From contig NZ_JAUSTW010000011.1 in the NCBI RefSeq assembly GCF_030813055.1, positions 1 through 64,000 on the forward strand: DNA of 64,000 nucleotides, in the 5' to 3' direction. Source of the DNA: Neobacillus ginsengisoli (lineage in GTDB: Bacteria > Bacillota > Bacilli > Bacillales_B > DSM-18226). The first letter of the stretch is position 1. Every line of letters starts with the position of its first letter. The notes beneath the pieces are model-generated. The model did no database searches and was not told the origin of the DNA. It was given only the letters and a program-made list of their open reading frames with translations. The position numbers and the translations under genes are program-made. Of this stretch, positions 1-7,402 are shown piece after piece.

Positions 1-89
1 TTGGGGCGCCGTATGCGATGAAAGTCGCACCTACGGTGCTAGCAGGGGGAAAAGGGGGCGATAACGTCAAACCCTTACCTATCTGTCAT
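1..89 (+). mobile_element. 3' end of a group II intron (domains V and VI)
   Basis: Bases 6-39 fold as a 34-nt domain V: GCGCCGTAT pairs with the CTACGGTGC side, and the inner stem is closed by a GAAA tetraloop at 20-23. The triad position reads CGC, as in group IIC introns. A G-rich domain VI-like hairpin (about 49-76) follows, and the segment ends in TTACCTATCTGTCAT, a typical bacterial group II 3' end. The reverse transcriptase and the rest of the intron would lie upstream, outside the window. The exact 3' splice site (about 84-89) is inferred. Confidence 0.8.
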
Positions 90-136
90 GAATAACACTT
101 GGTAATTAAATTGGATATTTGTGACTGTCTTTCCGG

Positions 137-460
137 GTGGGGATCCAGGTGTCCGTTCTGCAAGGTCTACACGCTATAGGGCTGGAGGCGATGAAACGAC
201 AGAATGCAGATATAGTTAGTCTTGCAAATGTCGTACGTTCTGGTCCAGGGCTTATTATGTTTCTAATTGGTCTTCTGCTTCTCGCTGCGGCTTCTATTAT
301 AGTCGCTGTTACGATTTGGATTTCAGGGAGGTACCAGAAATGGATGGGTATTCCATTTGCTTTTGGAATTTCACTATATATCCCACAATTCTCCTCCGAG
401 TATGCCTATAAAAGAGACTTTTTTTCAATGTCATATTCAATTATAATTTACAAGAGATGA
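137..460 (+). CDS. small hypothetical membrane protein, possibly a gene fragment
   Basis: A 107-residue reading frame starting GTG, with one clear hydrophobic segment at about residues 38-62 (GLIMFLIGLLLLAAAS) and a second weaker one near 70-82. I do not recognise a family. The last about 25 residues are not hydrophobic and look like out-of-frame read-through, so the frame may be the 5' part of a larger membrane protein that has been cut or frameshifted. It lies just downstream of the intron end and has no convincing ribosome site, so it could be debris of the insertion locus. Confidence 0.3.
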   Translation: MGIQVSVLQGLHAIGLEAMKRQNADIVSLANVVRSGPGLIMFLIGLLLLAAASIIVAVTIWISGRYQKWMGIPFAFGISLYIPQFSSEYAYKRDFFSMSYSIIIYKR

Positions 461-516
461 ATAGTGCCAAACTTTATTACTTGATTCAATAGATAATTTG
501 CTGGGAGAATACTGTT

Positions 517-1833
517 ATGACATTTGTTTTTATCAACCATAATGTTTTAGATAACCTATTTTATATTTTAGTCAGTATATTAATGTTTTTCGTTTTATTT
601 GATAATGTAAAAAAGTTTAAAAATCATAAAAACTTGTTGCTTACAGTATCCATGAGTCTGCCGATAGTCCTTTGCATGAAGTTTCCCATTTATATTGATC
701 AATATTGCGTACATGATTTAAGGCAAATTCCTCTATTTATCGGGACGCTTTACGGCGGATGGGCGGCAGGGGCTGCATTGTTGATTATTTCTTTATCCAC
801 CCGATTTGCCATTTACGGCTTTAACTCCCTCACACTGGTAGTTTATCTAGTGCTCTATTTGGCAACGGCCCTATTTTCCATAAAGTTTAATCGAATGAAT
901 AAAAAGTCCAAACTTATGACATCTGCTTTATTAATTTTTGTACTGGAGCTTCTTACTACGGAAATTGCACTAAAAATGTCCGACTATTTCAAAGTAACAG
1001 AGGCTTACATTTTCTATTTTATTATGATTCCTCCTGTCGCCATGTTTTTTCTGGTGTATCTCATTGAAGTTTTAATGGATACCATTCACATCAGATCAAA
1101 TATTGTTAAAATCGAAAAAATGGACGTTGTCAGTCAGCTTGCGGCCAGTATTTCACATGAGGTCCGGAATCCTTTAACGGTTGTAAAAGGGTTTATCGAG
1201 CTGCTAAAGACTCCTGATTTATCCCAGAATGACAAGGAGCGCTATATTCAGTATGCCTTAAAAGAACTAAGAACTGCCGAATCGATTATAAGTGATTATT
1301 TAGCCTTTGCAAAACCGGCAATTGAGAAAGTCGAACCAATTTTAATAGATAAAGAAATTAAAAATTTAATTGAAGTTATTAAGCCTTTCGCTAACATGAA
1401 CGCCGTTAAGGTAACTAATCAGCTTGCCTCCGGAATGGTTTTGGTAAATACAAATTATTTCCGGCAATGTATATTGAATTTAATGAAAAATGCAATTGAG
1501 GCAATGGAAAACGGTGGCGAACTTAAGGTCCTATCATTAACAGATAAAAATCATGCAATCATTAAAATCAGTGACAATGGCATCGGCATGAGCAAAGAAC
1601 AAATCAATCGATATGGTGAACCATATTACAGCAGCAAAGAAAAAGGGACTGGACTTGGGTCAATGGTTGTATTGAAAACAGTCCAAACCATGAACGGAAA
1701 GCTTGATATCGAAAGTGTCCCAAGTGATGGAACAACCATAATGATCACACTTCCGCTGTATAATTCGGACCCGGTCTATGTAAAAGAACAGAATGACAGC
1801 CGGGTAAAGTTGAAAACCGGTTATTATATTTAG
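517..1833 (+). CDS. membrane sensor histidine kinase, KinB / 5TMR-LYT type
   Basis: A 438-residue kinase. Residues 1-190 hold about six hydrophobic segments with the 5TMR-LYT-like signature LRQIPLFIGTLYGG near residue 68. The HisKA phospho-acceptor is H214 in SISHEVRNPL. The ATP-binding domain shows the N box (N325 in NLMKNAIEAM), DNGIGM at 353-358 and GTGLG at 377-381, so every catalytic box is present. This layout is that of the Bacillus KinB-type sporulation kinases, which feed the Spo0F-Spo0B-Spo0A phosphorelay, and other orphan kinases. No response-regulator gene is adjacent, which fits an orphan kinase. The ATG at 517 follows the GGGAG at 502-506. Family and activity are well supported; the signal sensed and a phosphorelay role are inference. 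Confidence 0.9.
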   Translation: MTFVFINHNVLDNLFYILVSILMFFVLFDNVKKFKNHKNLLLTVSMSLPIVLCMKFPIYIDQYCVHDLRQIPLFIGTLYGGWAAGAALLIISLSTRFAIYGFNSLTLVVYLVLYLATALFSIKFNRMNKKSKLMTSALLIFVLELLTTEIALKMSDYFKVTEAYIFYFIMIPPVAMFFLVYLIEVLMDTIHIRSNIVKIEKMDVVSQLAASISHEVRNPLTVVKGFIELLKTPDLSQNDKERYIQYALKELRTAESIISDYLAFAKPAIEKVEPILIDKEIKNLIEVIKPFANMNAVKVTNQLASGMVLVNTNYFRQCILNLMKNAIEAMENGGELKVLSLTDKNHAIIKISDNGIGMSKEQINRYGEPYYSSKEKGTGLGSMVVLKTVQTMNGKLDIESVPSDGTTIMITLPLYNSDPVYVKEQNDSRVKLKTGYYI

Positions 1834-1931
1834 ACAAATATTTTTGTGTTATGATTAGGTCCTGTTTGGCTCCCAATTATTTCTGTTATTATTGGCGTGT
1901 AAATGGTGCTTATCTTGAATAATTAAGTAAT

Positions 1932-2022
1932 GAACTTCAACAATCGGGCGCAAGAATTGAACAACTATGGACTGTTTCAGCAGTCCTTTTTCTTGGTCTT
2001 TAATTAGTTAAATGGCAGGTTA
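1932..2022 (+). repeat. dispersed CAACAATCGGGCGC repeat, copy with terminator-like hairpin
   Basis: Begins CTTCAACAATCGGGCGCAAG and contains a perfect 6-bp hairpin (GGACTG 1969-1974, CAGTCC 1981-1986) followed by T5. Close copies lie at 6656-6738 and 8253-8325, and looser relatives share only the core. All three end in a similar ATGGCAG tail. Confidence 0.75.
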
Positions 2023-2125
2023 CTTTAAGAAGAAATAACAAATCTTGGTGTGGAAATATTAAACTGATTGAGGGTATTTTTGGTAAAGATAATGAATTTT
2101 ATTTATTTTTTTGGAGGTAATAATT

Positions 2126-2464
2126 TTGTCCATAACAACGATTGAGGATTTTGAAAAACTAGATATTCGTATTGGTACTGTAATAAGTGCTGAACCCTTT
2201 CTAGAGGCTCGTAAGCCAGCAATTAAACTAGGGATTGATTTTGGTGAAGAATTAGGAATTAAACAATCTAGTGCACAAATAACAAAAAGGTACACTTTAG
2301 AGACATTAATGGGCCGTCAAGTGGTCGCAGTTGTAAATTTCCCTCCTCGTCGAATTGCAGGATTCAAATCTGAGGTATTAGTTATTGGAGGTGTTCCAGA
2401 AGAGGGTGATGTAGTGCTCTTAAAGCCAGATGAGCCTGTTAAAAATGGTACACCGATTGCCTAG
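2126..2464 (+). CDS. csaA: CsaA-type tRNA-binding-fold chaperone
   Basis: A 112-residue OB-fold protein of the CsaA family, a homodimeric EMAP-II/tRNA-binding fold reported in Bacillus as an export-related chaperone. Family sequence blocks are [42 protein letters not shown] and [11 protein letters not shown], and the length matches the family (about 110). An upstream TTG at 2111 is in frame, but a strong GGAGGT ribosome site at 2113-2118 sits 7 bases before the TTG at 2126, so 2126 is the likely start. A Rho-independent terminator follows at once. The gene appears monocistronic. Confidence 0.92.
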   Translation: MSITTIEDFEKLDIRIGTVISAEPFLEARKPAIKLGIDFGEELGIKQSSAQITKRYTLETLMGRQVVAVVNFPPRRIAGFKSEVLVIGGVPEEGDVVLLKPDEPVKNGTPIA

Positions 2465-2468
2465 TATG

Positions 2469-2493
2469 GATCGTCACAATGACGGTCTTTTTT
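2469..2493 (+). terminator. Rho-independent terminator of csaA
   Basis: GATCGTCA (2469-2476) pairs with TGACGGTC (2480-2487) around a CAA loop, with one G-U pair, followed by T6. Confidence 0.85.
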
Positions 2494-2604
2494 ATTTCAT
2501 AGTAACGGTGTTTAATAACGAGGAATCACTCTTTCTTTAGTGAAAGAAGGAAATACCAATAAAAAATAGAATTCCTTTTAAAAAATGTTACAAAAGGAGA
2601 GCAT

Positions 2605-3162
2605 ATGAAATTAGTTTTGATATTTGGTCCGCAGGCTGTTGGGAAAATGACTGTAGGGCAAGCATTAGGAAATAACACGGAGTTAAAGTTATTTCATAAT
2701 CATATGACAATTGAATTACTTGAACCATTTTTCGGATTTAGTCCAGAAATGTGGAGATTAGCAGATCTATTTCGGATGGAAATATTTGAGGAAGTAGCAA
2801 AGAGTGACCTGGGAGGTTTGATATTTACCTATGTATGGGCATTTGACCAAAAAGAGGATTGGGACTATGTAGAGAAGATATGTGAAATTTTTGAATCCAA
2901 AGGTGCAACCATTTATTTTGTTGAATTAGAAGCTGACTTTAACGAGAGACTGGAACGAAATAAAAGCCCGAATCGACTGGAACACAAACCAACCAAAAGA
3001 AATATTGAGACCTCAGAAGCTAATTTAAAAAGCTCAATGCAAAAGTATAGACTCAATTCTTTAGAGGGCGAAATTAAAAAGGAAAATTACTTAAGGATAA
3101 ACAATACCAACCTGAGTGCAGTAGAAGTAGCTGAAATTATTAAGGAAAGATTTCGATTATGA
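2605..3162 (+). CDS. P-loop AAA-type nucleotide kinase-like protein
   Basis: A 185-residue protein with an N-terminal Walker A motif GPQAVGKMTVG (residues 8-18), followed by the LFHNHMTIELLEP block seen in small Bacillus AAA/shikimate-kinase-like proteins. The middle is acidic (FTYVWAFDQKEDWDYV) and the C-terminal half is helical and charged. The overall shape is that of a small P-loop kinase that phosphorylates a metabolite, but the substrate cannot be read from the sequence. The ATG at 2605 follows AAAGGAGAG at 2593-2601, a good ribosome site. No operon partner is visible: csaA upstream ends with its own terminator. Confidence 0.75.
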   Translation: MKLVLIFGPQAVGKMTVGQALGNNTELKLFHNHMTIELLEPFFGFSPEMWRLADLFRMEIFEEVAKSDLGGLIFTYVWAFDQKEDWDYVEKICEIFESKGATIYFVELEADFNERLERNKSPNRLEHKPTKRNIETSEANLKSSMQKYRLNSLEGEIKKENYLRINNTNLSAVEVAEIIKERFRL

Positions 3163-3396
3163 ATTAGATCAAGCTGGATACTCGAGCATCGGTCTTTTTT
3201 CTTGTTCAGCTAAACAGGTTCCATTATGTTGACCACATTATTTATGGAATTTTGGCTGAGGAATGGGCTTAAAAATATCAATACTTTGTTCCACTATCGG
3301 GCGCTATTATTGAATAAAACAATTTTTAAACGACTTTATTGTTATTTTTTAAGTTCGATGAAGCATTTTTTATCAAAAATTAAACAACTTTATTTT

Positions 3397-3424
3397 ACCC
3401 CCGTCCTAAAATCAGGACGGGGGT
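3397..3424. repeat. 11-bp perfect hairpin, terminator or IS200/IS605-type end
   Basis: ACCCCCGTCCT (3397-3407) pairs perfectly with AGGACGGGGGT (3414-3424) around a 6-nt loop. No T-run follows, so it is a weak terminator. Compact GC-rich hairpins like this also occur at ends of IS200/IS605 elements, but no transposase is nearby. Confidence 0.6.
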
Positions 3425-3622
3425 ATTCGTGTTTGAGGTTTTAAAATTAAATAACTTTATTGTCAATCTACAAGTGGCCCCAAAAAGAAGGAATTCTTGC
3501 CGTACCCCATATAAAGACACCCTGTGGCAAAACTTGCGGGTCTGACTCAGCGGACATAAAATCTTCGTTACTGCTGCATACTATTTTTATCAAAATATTT
3601 TAATGAATTGAGGTTTTTGAAA

Positions 3623-3760
3623 ATGGATGAAATGAGAACTACTAATCAAGTAGAAGAAGTAAATAAACAACTTAAAGAAATTCCCAAGGAAGCCGAAAAA
3701 AGAAGAATTGAAAATCAGCCTCAAACTGGTAAAAACGAGAAAGCCATCGAGCCGTTTTAA
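3623..3760 (+). CDS. small Lys/Glu-rich hypothetical protein, possibly frameshifted
   Basis: ATG at 3623 opens 45 codons of strongly charged, helix-prone sequence (QVEEVNKQLKEIPKEAEKRR). The +1 frame over the same region is also open from about 3663 and runs on past the stop to 3867, with a sensible ending (KPIRPVGKPAGLIRDTNGKP, then NLADYKF). This suggests that the ancestral product was about 80 residues and that a one-base shift separates the halves. The only upstream ribosome-site candidate is a weak GAGG at 3609-3613. I do not recognise the family. Either frame could be the real one. Confidence 0.35.
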   Translation: MDEMRTTNQVEEVNKQLKEIPKEAEKRRIENQPQTGKNEKAIEPF

Positions 3761-3938
3761 GCCCATAAGACCTGTAGGAAAGCCTGCAGGTCTGATCCGG
3801 GATACGAACGGCAAACCGAAGAATCTTGCTGACTACAAATTTCATAAGCAAAAAAAAACAGCCTAGGAGGAATTTTTCTCTTACGCTGTTTTATTCGTCG
3901 TTATGTCAGCACGTGATTACCAATGATCTTCAACAATC

Positions 3939-4104
3939 GGGCGCATTTCTGGAGCAGAGGGCACTGCAAAAGTCCAAAAACAAATGATAAAAGGGTGAGC
4001 ACCTACCACTGGTAGTGTTTCACCCTTTTATTTTTCTTCTACATATTGTACTTCAGTAATTAAGTCCTGCCTTTTGCAGTGCCCTCGGAGCAAGAAATGC
4101 GCCC
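3939..4104. repeat. 166-bp nested palindromic element of the CGGGCGC repeat family
   Basis: Outer arms: GGGCGCATTTCT (3939-3950) pairs with 4093-4104, and GAGGGCACTGCAAAAG (3957-3972) pairs with 4071-4086. The arms are separated by a symmetrical 6x6 internal loop with GGAGCA on both sides. Inside lies a second hairpin (AAAAGGGTGA 3989-3998 with TCACCCTTTT 4020-4029, plus CTACCA/TGGTAG). It follows a copy of the CAACAATCGGGCGC core at 3931-3944. Its size and shape resemble a MITE or a structured repeat. Confidence 0.75.
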
Positions 4105-4148
4105 TTTTTATGGGCTATAAGGGAATTTATTATGAATAAGTTTTTTTG

Positions 4149-4177
4149 TTGACATTATAAACTGTAAATATTAAAAT
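4149..4177 (+). promoter_or_regulatory. sigma-A promoter of the Rrf2 gene
   Basis: A perfect -35 TTGACA (4149-4154), a 17-bp spacer and a -10 TAAAAT (4172-4177). The -10 box lies inside the palindrome at 4161-4183, so a bound repressor would block it. Confidence 0.8.
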
Positions 4178-4183
4178 TACAGT
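4161..4183. promoter_or_regulatory. Rrf2-type operator, copy 1 (TGTAA-N9-TTACA)
   Basis: The ACTGTAA half and TTACAGT half are separated by nine bases and overlap the -10 box of the Rrf2 gene. This arrangement predicts autorepression. The link to the adjacent Rrf2 protein is inferred from position and from the two further copies. Confidence 0.7.
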
Positions 4184-4210
4184 AATCTTCTTGAGAAGGA
4201 AGCGATCAAA

Positions 4211-4630
4211 GTGAACAGTGATTTTACGATAGCCGTGCATTACTTAGTCTATTTAGTTTATCTACCAGATCATATGGCTTGCAGTGGGTCTATTGCTGCA
4301 AATGTTTGTACAAACGCAGCACGGATTCGCAAGATAATGAGCTGTTTGCGCAATCATGGATTTGTTAAGACAAAAGAAGGTATTGGCGGTGGCTATATTC
4401 TCGACTGTAACCCTCAAGAGGTATCATTGGCAGATATTTATCGTACAGTTTCACGTGGAAGCCTAAAACCAAACTGGTATACTGGTGATCCCGAGCAAAA
4501 ATGTATTGTATCGTCTAATACTCAGGTGGTTATGAATCAAATTTTTAATAAAGCTAAATTGTATTTGGAAAAATATTTTGAGAATATTACCCTAAGATCT
4601 GTTTTAGAAAAAATTAAATTGTGTCCATGA
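4211..4630 (+). CDS. Rrf2-family winged-helix transcriptional regulator
   Basis: A 139-residue Rrf2 protein (GTG start, upstream GAGAAGGAAG). The N-terminal winged helix contains IRKIMSCLRNHGFVKTKEGIGGGYIL, the family recognition helix and wing, then SLADIYRTV, the usual start of the dimerisation region. Six cysteines are visible (24, 33, 45, 66, 98, 138). They are not in the spacing of the Fe-S Rrf2 proteins IscR or NsrR, so a thiol-based or ligand switch is as likely as a cluster. The gene is flanked by three TGTAA-N9-TTACA palindromes, one over its own promoter and two before the next gene, so it probably controls itself and the downstream thioredoxin/nitroreductase genes. It is similar in size and layout to B. 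subtilis YwnA. Confidence 0.88.
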   Translation: MNSDFTIAVHYLVYLVYLPDHMACSGSIAANVCTNAARIRKIMSCLRNHGFVKTKEGIGGGYILDCNPQEVSLADIYRTVSRGSLKPNWYTGDPEQKCIVSSNTQVVMNQIFNKAKLYLEKYFENITLRSVLEKIKLCP

Positions 4631-4650
4631 TTTAGTTTTTTTATTTAACT

Positions 4651-4677
4651 ATACTGTAAATTATTTTATTACAGTAT
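4651..4677. promoter_or_regulatory. Rrf2-type operator, copy 2 (perfect)
   Basis: ATACTGTAA-N9-TTACAGTAT is a perfect palindrome with 9-bp arms, just after the Rrf2 stop codon and upstream of the IDEAL-domain gene. It has the same half-site and the same 9-bp spacing as the copy at 4161-4183. Confidence 0.75.
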
Positions 4678-4715
4678 GACACAAAAAAGAGGGCATGATT
4701 TTTTTAAAAACAATC

Positions 4716-4734
4716 TGTAACTTTTTTTATTACA
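4716..4734. promoter_or_regulatory. Rrf2-type operator, copy 3
   Basis: TGTAA-N9-TTACA, with the same spacing as the other two copies, ends 14 bases before the ATG of the IDEAL-domain gene. A protein bound here would cover the start region of the downstream operon. Confidence 0.6.
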
Positions 4735-4748
4735 TTTAAGGGGTGTAG

Positions 4749-5138
4749 ATGACAATGGCCGATAAATATCGATTTGAAATTGGAGATTGGGTACAGGGAA
4801 GGTCAAGAGAGGCAGAACTGATTCACGGGTATGTTGAAATAGTGGACTCTAACCAAGGAATTATAAAAGTATTTGTAGTGGAAAGTGATAATGAAAAAGC
4901 AATTGGCAAATCGATTTGGATTCTAAACAAATGGACTGAAAAGTTGCCGGATTTAACAGTTAGGAATGAAAGTCAACTTTTAACATTAATCGATTTGGCT
5001 TTACTATCAAAAGATGAGGAATGGTTTAAAGAATTATCTGCGAAATTAGCATCTATTAAAAAATTTCCAGAATTGCATACCAAGAAATCAGAAATTCAAA
5101 GTGGAAACAGAATTGGGAATTCCGGTGCGAAAAGGTAA
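4749..5138 (+). CDS. IDEAL-domain hypothetical protein
   Basis: A 129-residue protein. The N-terminal about 65 residues look like a small beta-rich fold (FEIGDWVQGRSREAELIHGYVEI). Residues 75-98 (LLTLIDLALLSKDEEWFKEL) match the short IDEAL helix pair known from several Bacillus regulators and adaptor-like proteins. The C-terminal 30 residues are basic and probably disordered. The ATG follows AAGGGG at 4738-4742. It is the first gene behind two Rrf2-type operators and is followed 66 bp later by a thioredoxin gene, so a role in the same stress response is likely. Its molecular function is unknown. Confidence 0.7.
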   Translation: MTMADKYRFEIGDWVQGRSREAELIHGYVEIVDSNQGIIKVFVVESDNEKAIGKSIWILNKWTEKLPDLTVRNESQLLTLIDLALLSKDEEWFKELSAKLASIKKFPELHTKKSEIQSGNRIGNSGAKR

Positions 5139-5204
5139 TTTATATATATTTATCTGAGAGAATCAAAAGAGTGTTTATAAAAAAGGATATTGGAGGAATT
5201 GATA

Positions 5205-5519
5205 ATGGCTATTTCACATGTAACAGATCAAACTTTTACTACTGAAATTAAAGAGGGATTAGTGTTAGTAGATTTTTGGGCGCCATGGTGCGTCCCTTGT
5301 AAAATGATTGCACCACTTTTGGAGGAAATCGATAGTGAAATTGGTGATAAAGTTGGGATTATCAAACTTAATGTAGATGAAAACCCAGAAACAACAAGAA
5401 CATTTGGCATCATGAGCATTCCGACTTTAATTCTTTTTAAAGACGGAGTTGCTGTAGATAAGGTAATCGGCTTCCAATCAAAAGAAGCTTTGACAGAATT
5501 AATTTCAAAACACGCGTAA
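5205..5519 (+). CDS. trxA: thioredoxin with WCVPC active site
   Basis: A 104-residue thioredoxin that reduces protein disulfides in the cytoplasm. The active site is W28-C-V-P-C32 rather than the usual WCGPC, and the cis-proline region (MSIPTLILFKDG) and C-terminal GF(Q)SKEALTELI block are intact. The frame is open further upstream (TTG at 5190), but GGAGG at 5192-5196 fixes the start at the ATG at 5205. The gene lies in a likely Rrf2-controlled run with the IDEAL-domain gene upstream and a nitroreductase downstream. The G-to-V change, the stress-gene context and the presence of a housekeeping trxA in most Bacillus genomes suggest a paralogue rather than the essential copy; that is inference. 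Confidence 0.92.
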   Translation: MAISHVTDQTFTTEIKEGLVLVDFWAPWCVPCKMIAPLLEEIDSEIGDKVGIIKLNVDENPETTRTFGIMSIPTLILFKDGVAVDKVIGFQSKEALTELISKHA

Positions 5520-5555
5520 AATAGAGCTTTGAACTATAAGGGAAATTATTTCTTT

Positions 5556-5690
5556 ATGACCATACAAGATTGTTGTTCTATAGAAGGATTCGATTATGAA
5601 AATGTCAACAAAATTCTAGAAGAACAAGGATTGTTGGAAAACGGAGAGCCAGAAGTATCTGTCAAGAAGCTTACGGTAATCGATTGGTAA
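5556..5690 (+). CDS. 44-residue acidic small protein with a CC pair
   Basis: ATG at 5556 opens 44 codons reading MTIQDCCSIEGFDYENVNKI and then an acidic helix (LEEQGLLENGEPEV). It sits 36 bp after trxA and on the same strand as the rest of the operon. The region before the ATG (AAGGGAAATT) is a plausible weak ribosome site. The vicinal cysteines fit a thiol-related context, but I know of no family with this sequence. Confidence 0.55.
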   Translation: MTIQDCCSIEGFDYENVNKILEEQGLLENGEPEVSVKKLTVIDW

Positions 5691-5747
5691 AGCCACAGCG
5701 GTCATAAAAAAGAAAAGACTTAAATTAAATTGAAAAGGGATTAAATA

Positions 5748-5807
5748 ATGAGATTTGATTCTAAATATGATGTATTCCCACTTTTGTTAAAAATCTACGG
5801 AGGATGA
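5748..5807 (+). CDS. 19-residue micro-ORF coupled to the nitroreductase gene
   Basis: MRFDSKYDVFPLLLKIYGG, preceded by AAAAGGGA at 5733-5740. Its last Gly-Gly codons and stop (GGA GGA TGA) form the ribosome site of the gene starting at 5815, so it could be a leader or coupling peptide, or a truncated gene. Confidence 0.4.
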   Translation: MRFDSKYDVFPLLLKIYGG

Positions 5808-5814
5808 TGAAAAT

Positions 5815-6492
5815 ATGGAAAAGAACATGAAGCAAACAATTGATTTTTATAAAGTGATTCAAGAACGTCGATCAGTGCGTCATTATAATCCAGAGCGGAA
5901 AATTCCCCGCCAAGAGATTGAGGATATGCTGGCTGAGGCAATTTTGGCACCTTCAAGCAATAACCTTCAGCCTTGGAGATTTTTGGTTATTGATGACCAG
6001 GAGCTGAAAGAAAAGCTGTTGCCAATTGCACGAAATCAGCAGCAAGTGGTAGATGCATCAGCCATCATCGCGGTATTGGGGGATATGGAGGGTTACAAGG
6101 AAGCCAATCGAATTTTTCAGAAATCAGTTGAAGCAGGCTTTATGACCGAAGAGGTAAAAAATGCATTTGTCAGTAACATCATAAAATCGTATTCAAACAG
6201 GAATCTTGAAGTCATCAAGGATATCGCTTTGATAGATGCTGGTCTGGTGTCGATGCAGATCTTGCTAGTCGCAAAAGCAAGAGGATATGATACAGTGCCG
6301 ATGGGCGGATACGATAAATTGCAGTTTAAGGAGGTTTTCGGGATTCCGGAGCGTTATCTGCCAGTCATGTTAATTGCCATCGGAAAAGCTTCGGAACCGG
6401 GACATCCTACAACACGATTGTCTGTCGATGAAGTGACGTTCTGGAATGAGCTGCCGGAGATGGATTTACACTTGTCCAGTAGTCAAACCTAA
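5815..6492 (+). CDS. nitroreductase-family FMN oxidoreductase
   Basis: A 225-residue protein with nitroreductase hallmarks: RRSVRHYNPE (FMN-phosphate binding) near residue 18, APSSNNLQPWRFLV (residues 46-60), and the later ARGYDTVPMGGYD and IGKASEP blocks. The closest layout is the B. subtilis YdgI/YodC type of NAD(P)H-dependent, FMN-containing reductase acting on nitro compounds, quinones or similar electrophiles. GGAGG at 5801-5805 serves the ATG at 5815. It is the last gene of the presumed Rrf2/thioredoxin operon, which fits a role in electrophile or nitrosative/oxidative stress. The physiological substrate is unknown. Confidence 0.88.
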   Translation: MEKNMKQTIDFYKVIQERRSVRHYNPERKIPRQEIEDMLAEAILAPSSNNLQPWRFLVIDDQELKEKLLPIARNQQQVVDASAIIAVLGDMEGYKEANRIFQKSVEAGFMTEEVKNAFVSNIIKSYSNRNLEVIKDIALIDAGLVSMQILLVAKARGYDTVPMGGYDKLQFKEVFGIPERYLPVMLIAIGKASEPGHPTTRLSVDEVTFWNELPEMDLHLSSSQT

Positions 6493-6655
6493 AAGATTAA
6501 CATTACATTGTTTATATAGTTTTTCTCTGTACAACATTTATCGAAAACGGCAAGAATCGAACTTAGGATTAACGAATATTCTCCGAGAAAATTGTATTTC
6601 CATTCTAACAGGGTACCGCCAGCAATAGTGCATTTGTAACTACTACTTTTTCTTG

Positions 6656-6738
6656 ATCAACAAACAGGCGCAAGAATTGAACAACGATGGACTGTTTCAG
6701 CAGTCCATTTTTCGTGGTCTTTACTCAGTCAAATGGCA
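6656..6738 (+). repeat. dispersed CAACAAACAGGCGC repeat, copy 2
   Basis: A near-identical copy of the element at 1932-2022. It starts CAACAAACAGGCGCAAG and carries the same GGACTG...CAGTCC hairpin (6689-6694 with 6701-6706) and the same ATGGCAGG end. It occupies much of the 343-bp gap between the nitroreductase gene and the next one. Confidence 0.75.
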
Positions 6739-6835
6739 GGTTTGTTTAATAAGAACAGCTACCTCTGGTAAAAACTGATACTAACAAGAGTAGGTGATAG
6801 AGGAGTTTTATGACAAAACACGAGAAGGTGAAAAA

Positions 6836-7402
6836 ATGGACGAATTCGAACTTATGTTAGAAGAAATAAGAAAGTCAACTTTGCAGACGTTGGAAAATTC
6901 AAATATAAAAATTGACCTAGAAAAATTAAATAGATTTAAGGGCATTATTTCAGAGTTAGTAAGCATTAGAAATGAGTCTGAAGAACAACTTGCCCACTTA
7001 CGAACTTTAACGGAAAAGGAAATTGTAAATGTTCAGTATTCAAAGGGGGGCGAGACCATACACAGAGATTATTATTGTCCGAGTCCTGTTCTAGATTTGA
7101 TTGTTGGGGCACTTAAAAGAGGTAAGCTTTTTAAAAGAAAACCTCATTTCGGAAGATATTCTTATGAATACTGCTTTGATACAAACAACAGACTGATCCT
7201 CGTAAGAGGTGTAAATGAATTTACAACTCCCGATAGCAATTTTAATGAGGAATATTTGCTTTATAAAAGTAACATCATTACCGGGGTAGAGTTTGAACAT
7301 ACGGGTGACATCGTAGCTGTTTCCAGATGTACCTTTGAAAATAATAATATTGTTAAATATGAACGTAATTTACTTAAACGCATTAGAGAATTAGACTTGT
7401 AA
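6836..7402 (+). CDS. hypothetical protein, 188 residues
   Basis: Chosen start ATG at 6836 because GAAGGTG lies just before it; an upstream in-frame ATG at 6794 has no clear ribosome site. The N-terminal third is a charged helix (LNRFKGIISELVSIRNESEE). From about residue 65 the sequence becomes beta-rich (GETIHRDYYCPSPVLDLIVG, FGRYSYEYCFDTNNRLILVR). I see no catalytic motif, signal peptide or membrane segment. Such stand-alone cytoplasmic proteins next to decaying small ORFs are often polymorphic-toxin immunity proteins, but that is a guess from context only. Confidence 0.6.
   Translation: MDEFELMLEEIRKSTLQTLENSNIKIDLEKLNRFKGIISELVSIRNESEEQLAHLRTLTEKEIVNVQYSKGGETIHRDYYCPSPVLDLIVGALKRGKLFKRKPHFGRYSYEYCFDTNNRLILVRGVNEFTTPDSNFNEEYLLYKSNIITGVEFEHTGDIVAVSRCTFENNNIVKYERNLLKRIRELDL

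Noticed and set aside
3226..3444. 72-codon plus-strand ORF
   Set aside because: It reads through the 11-bp perfect hairpin at 3397-3424 and has no ribosome site or recognisable composition.
3590..3814. 74-codon minus-strand ORF
   Set aside because: It mirrors the Lys/Glu-rich plus-strand coding region at 3623-3867; its Phe/Leu richness is the complement of Lys/Glu codons.
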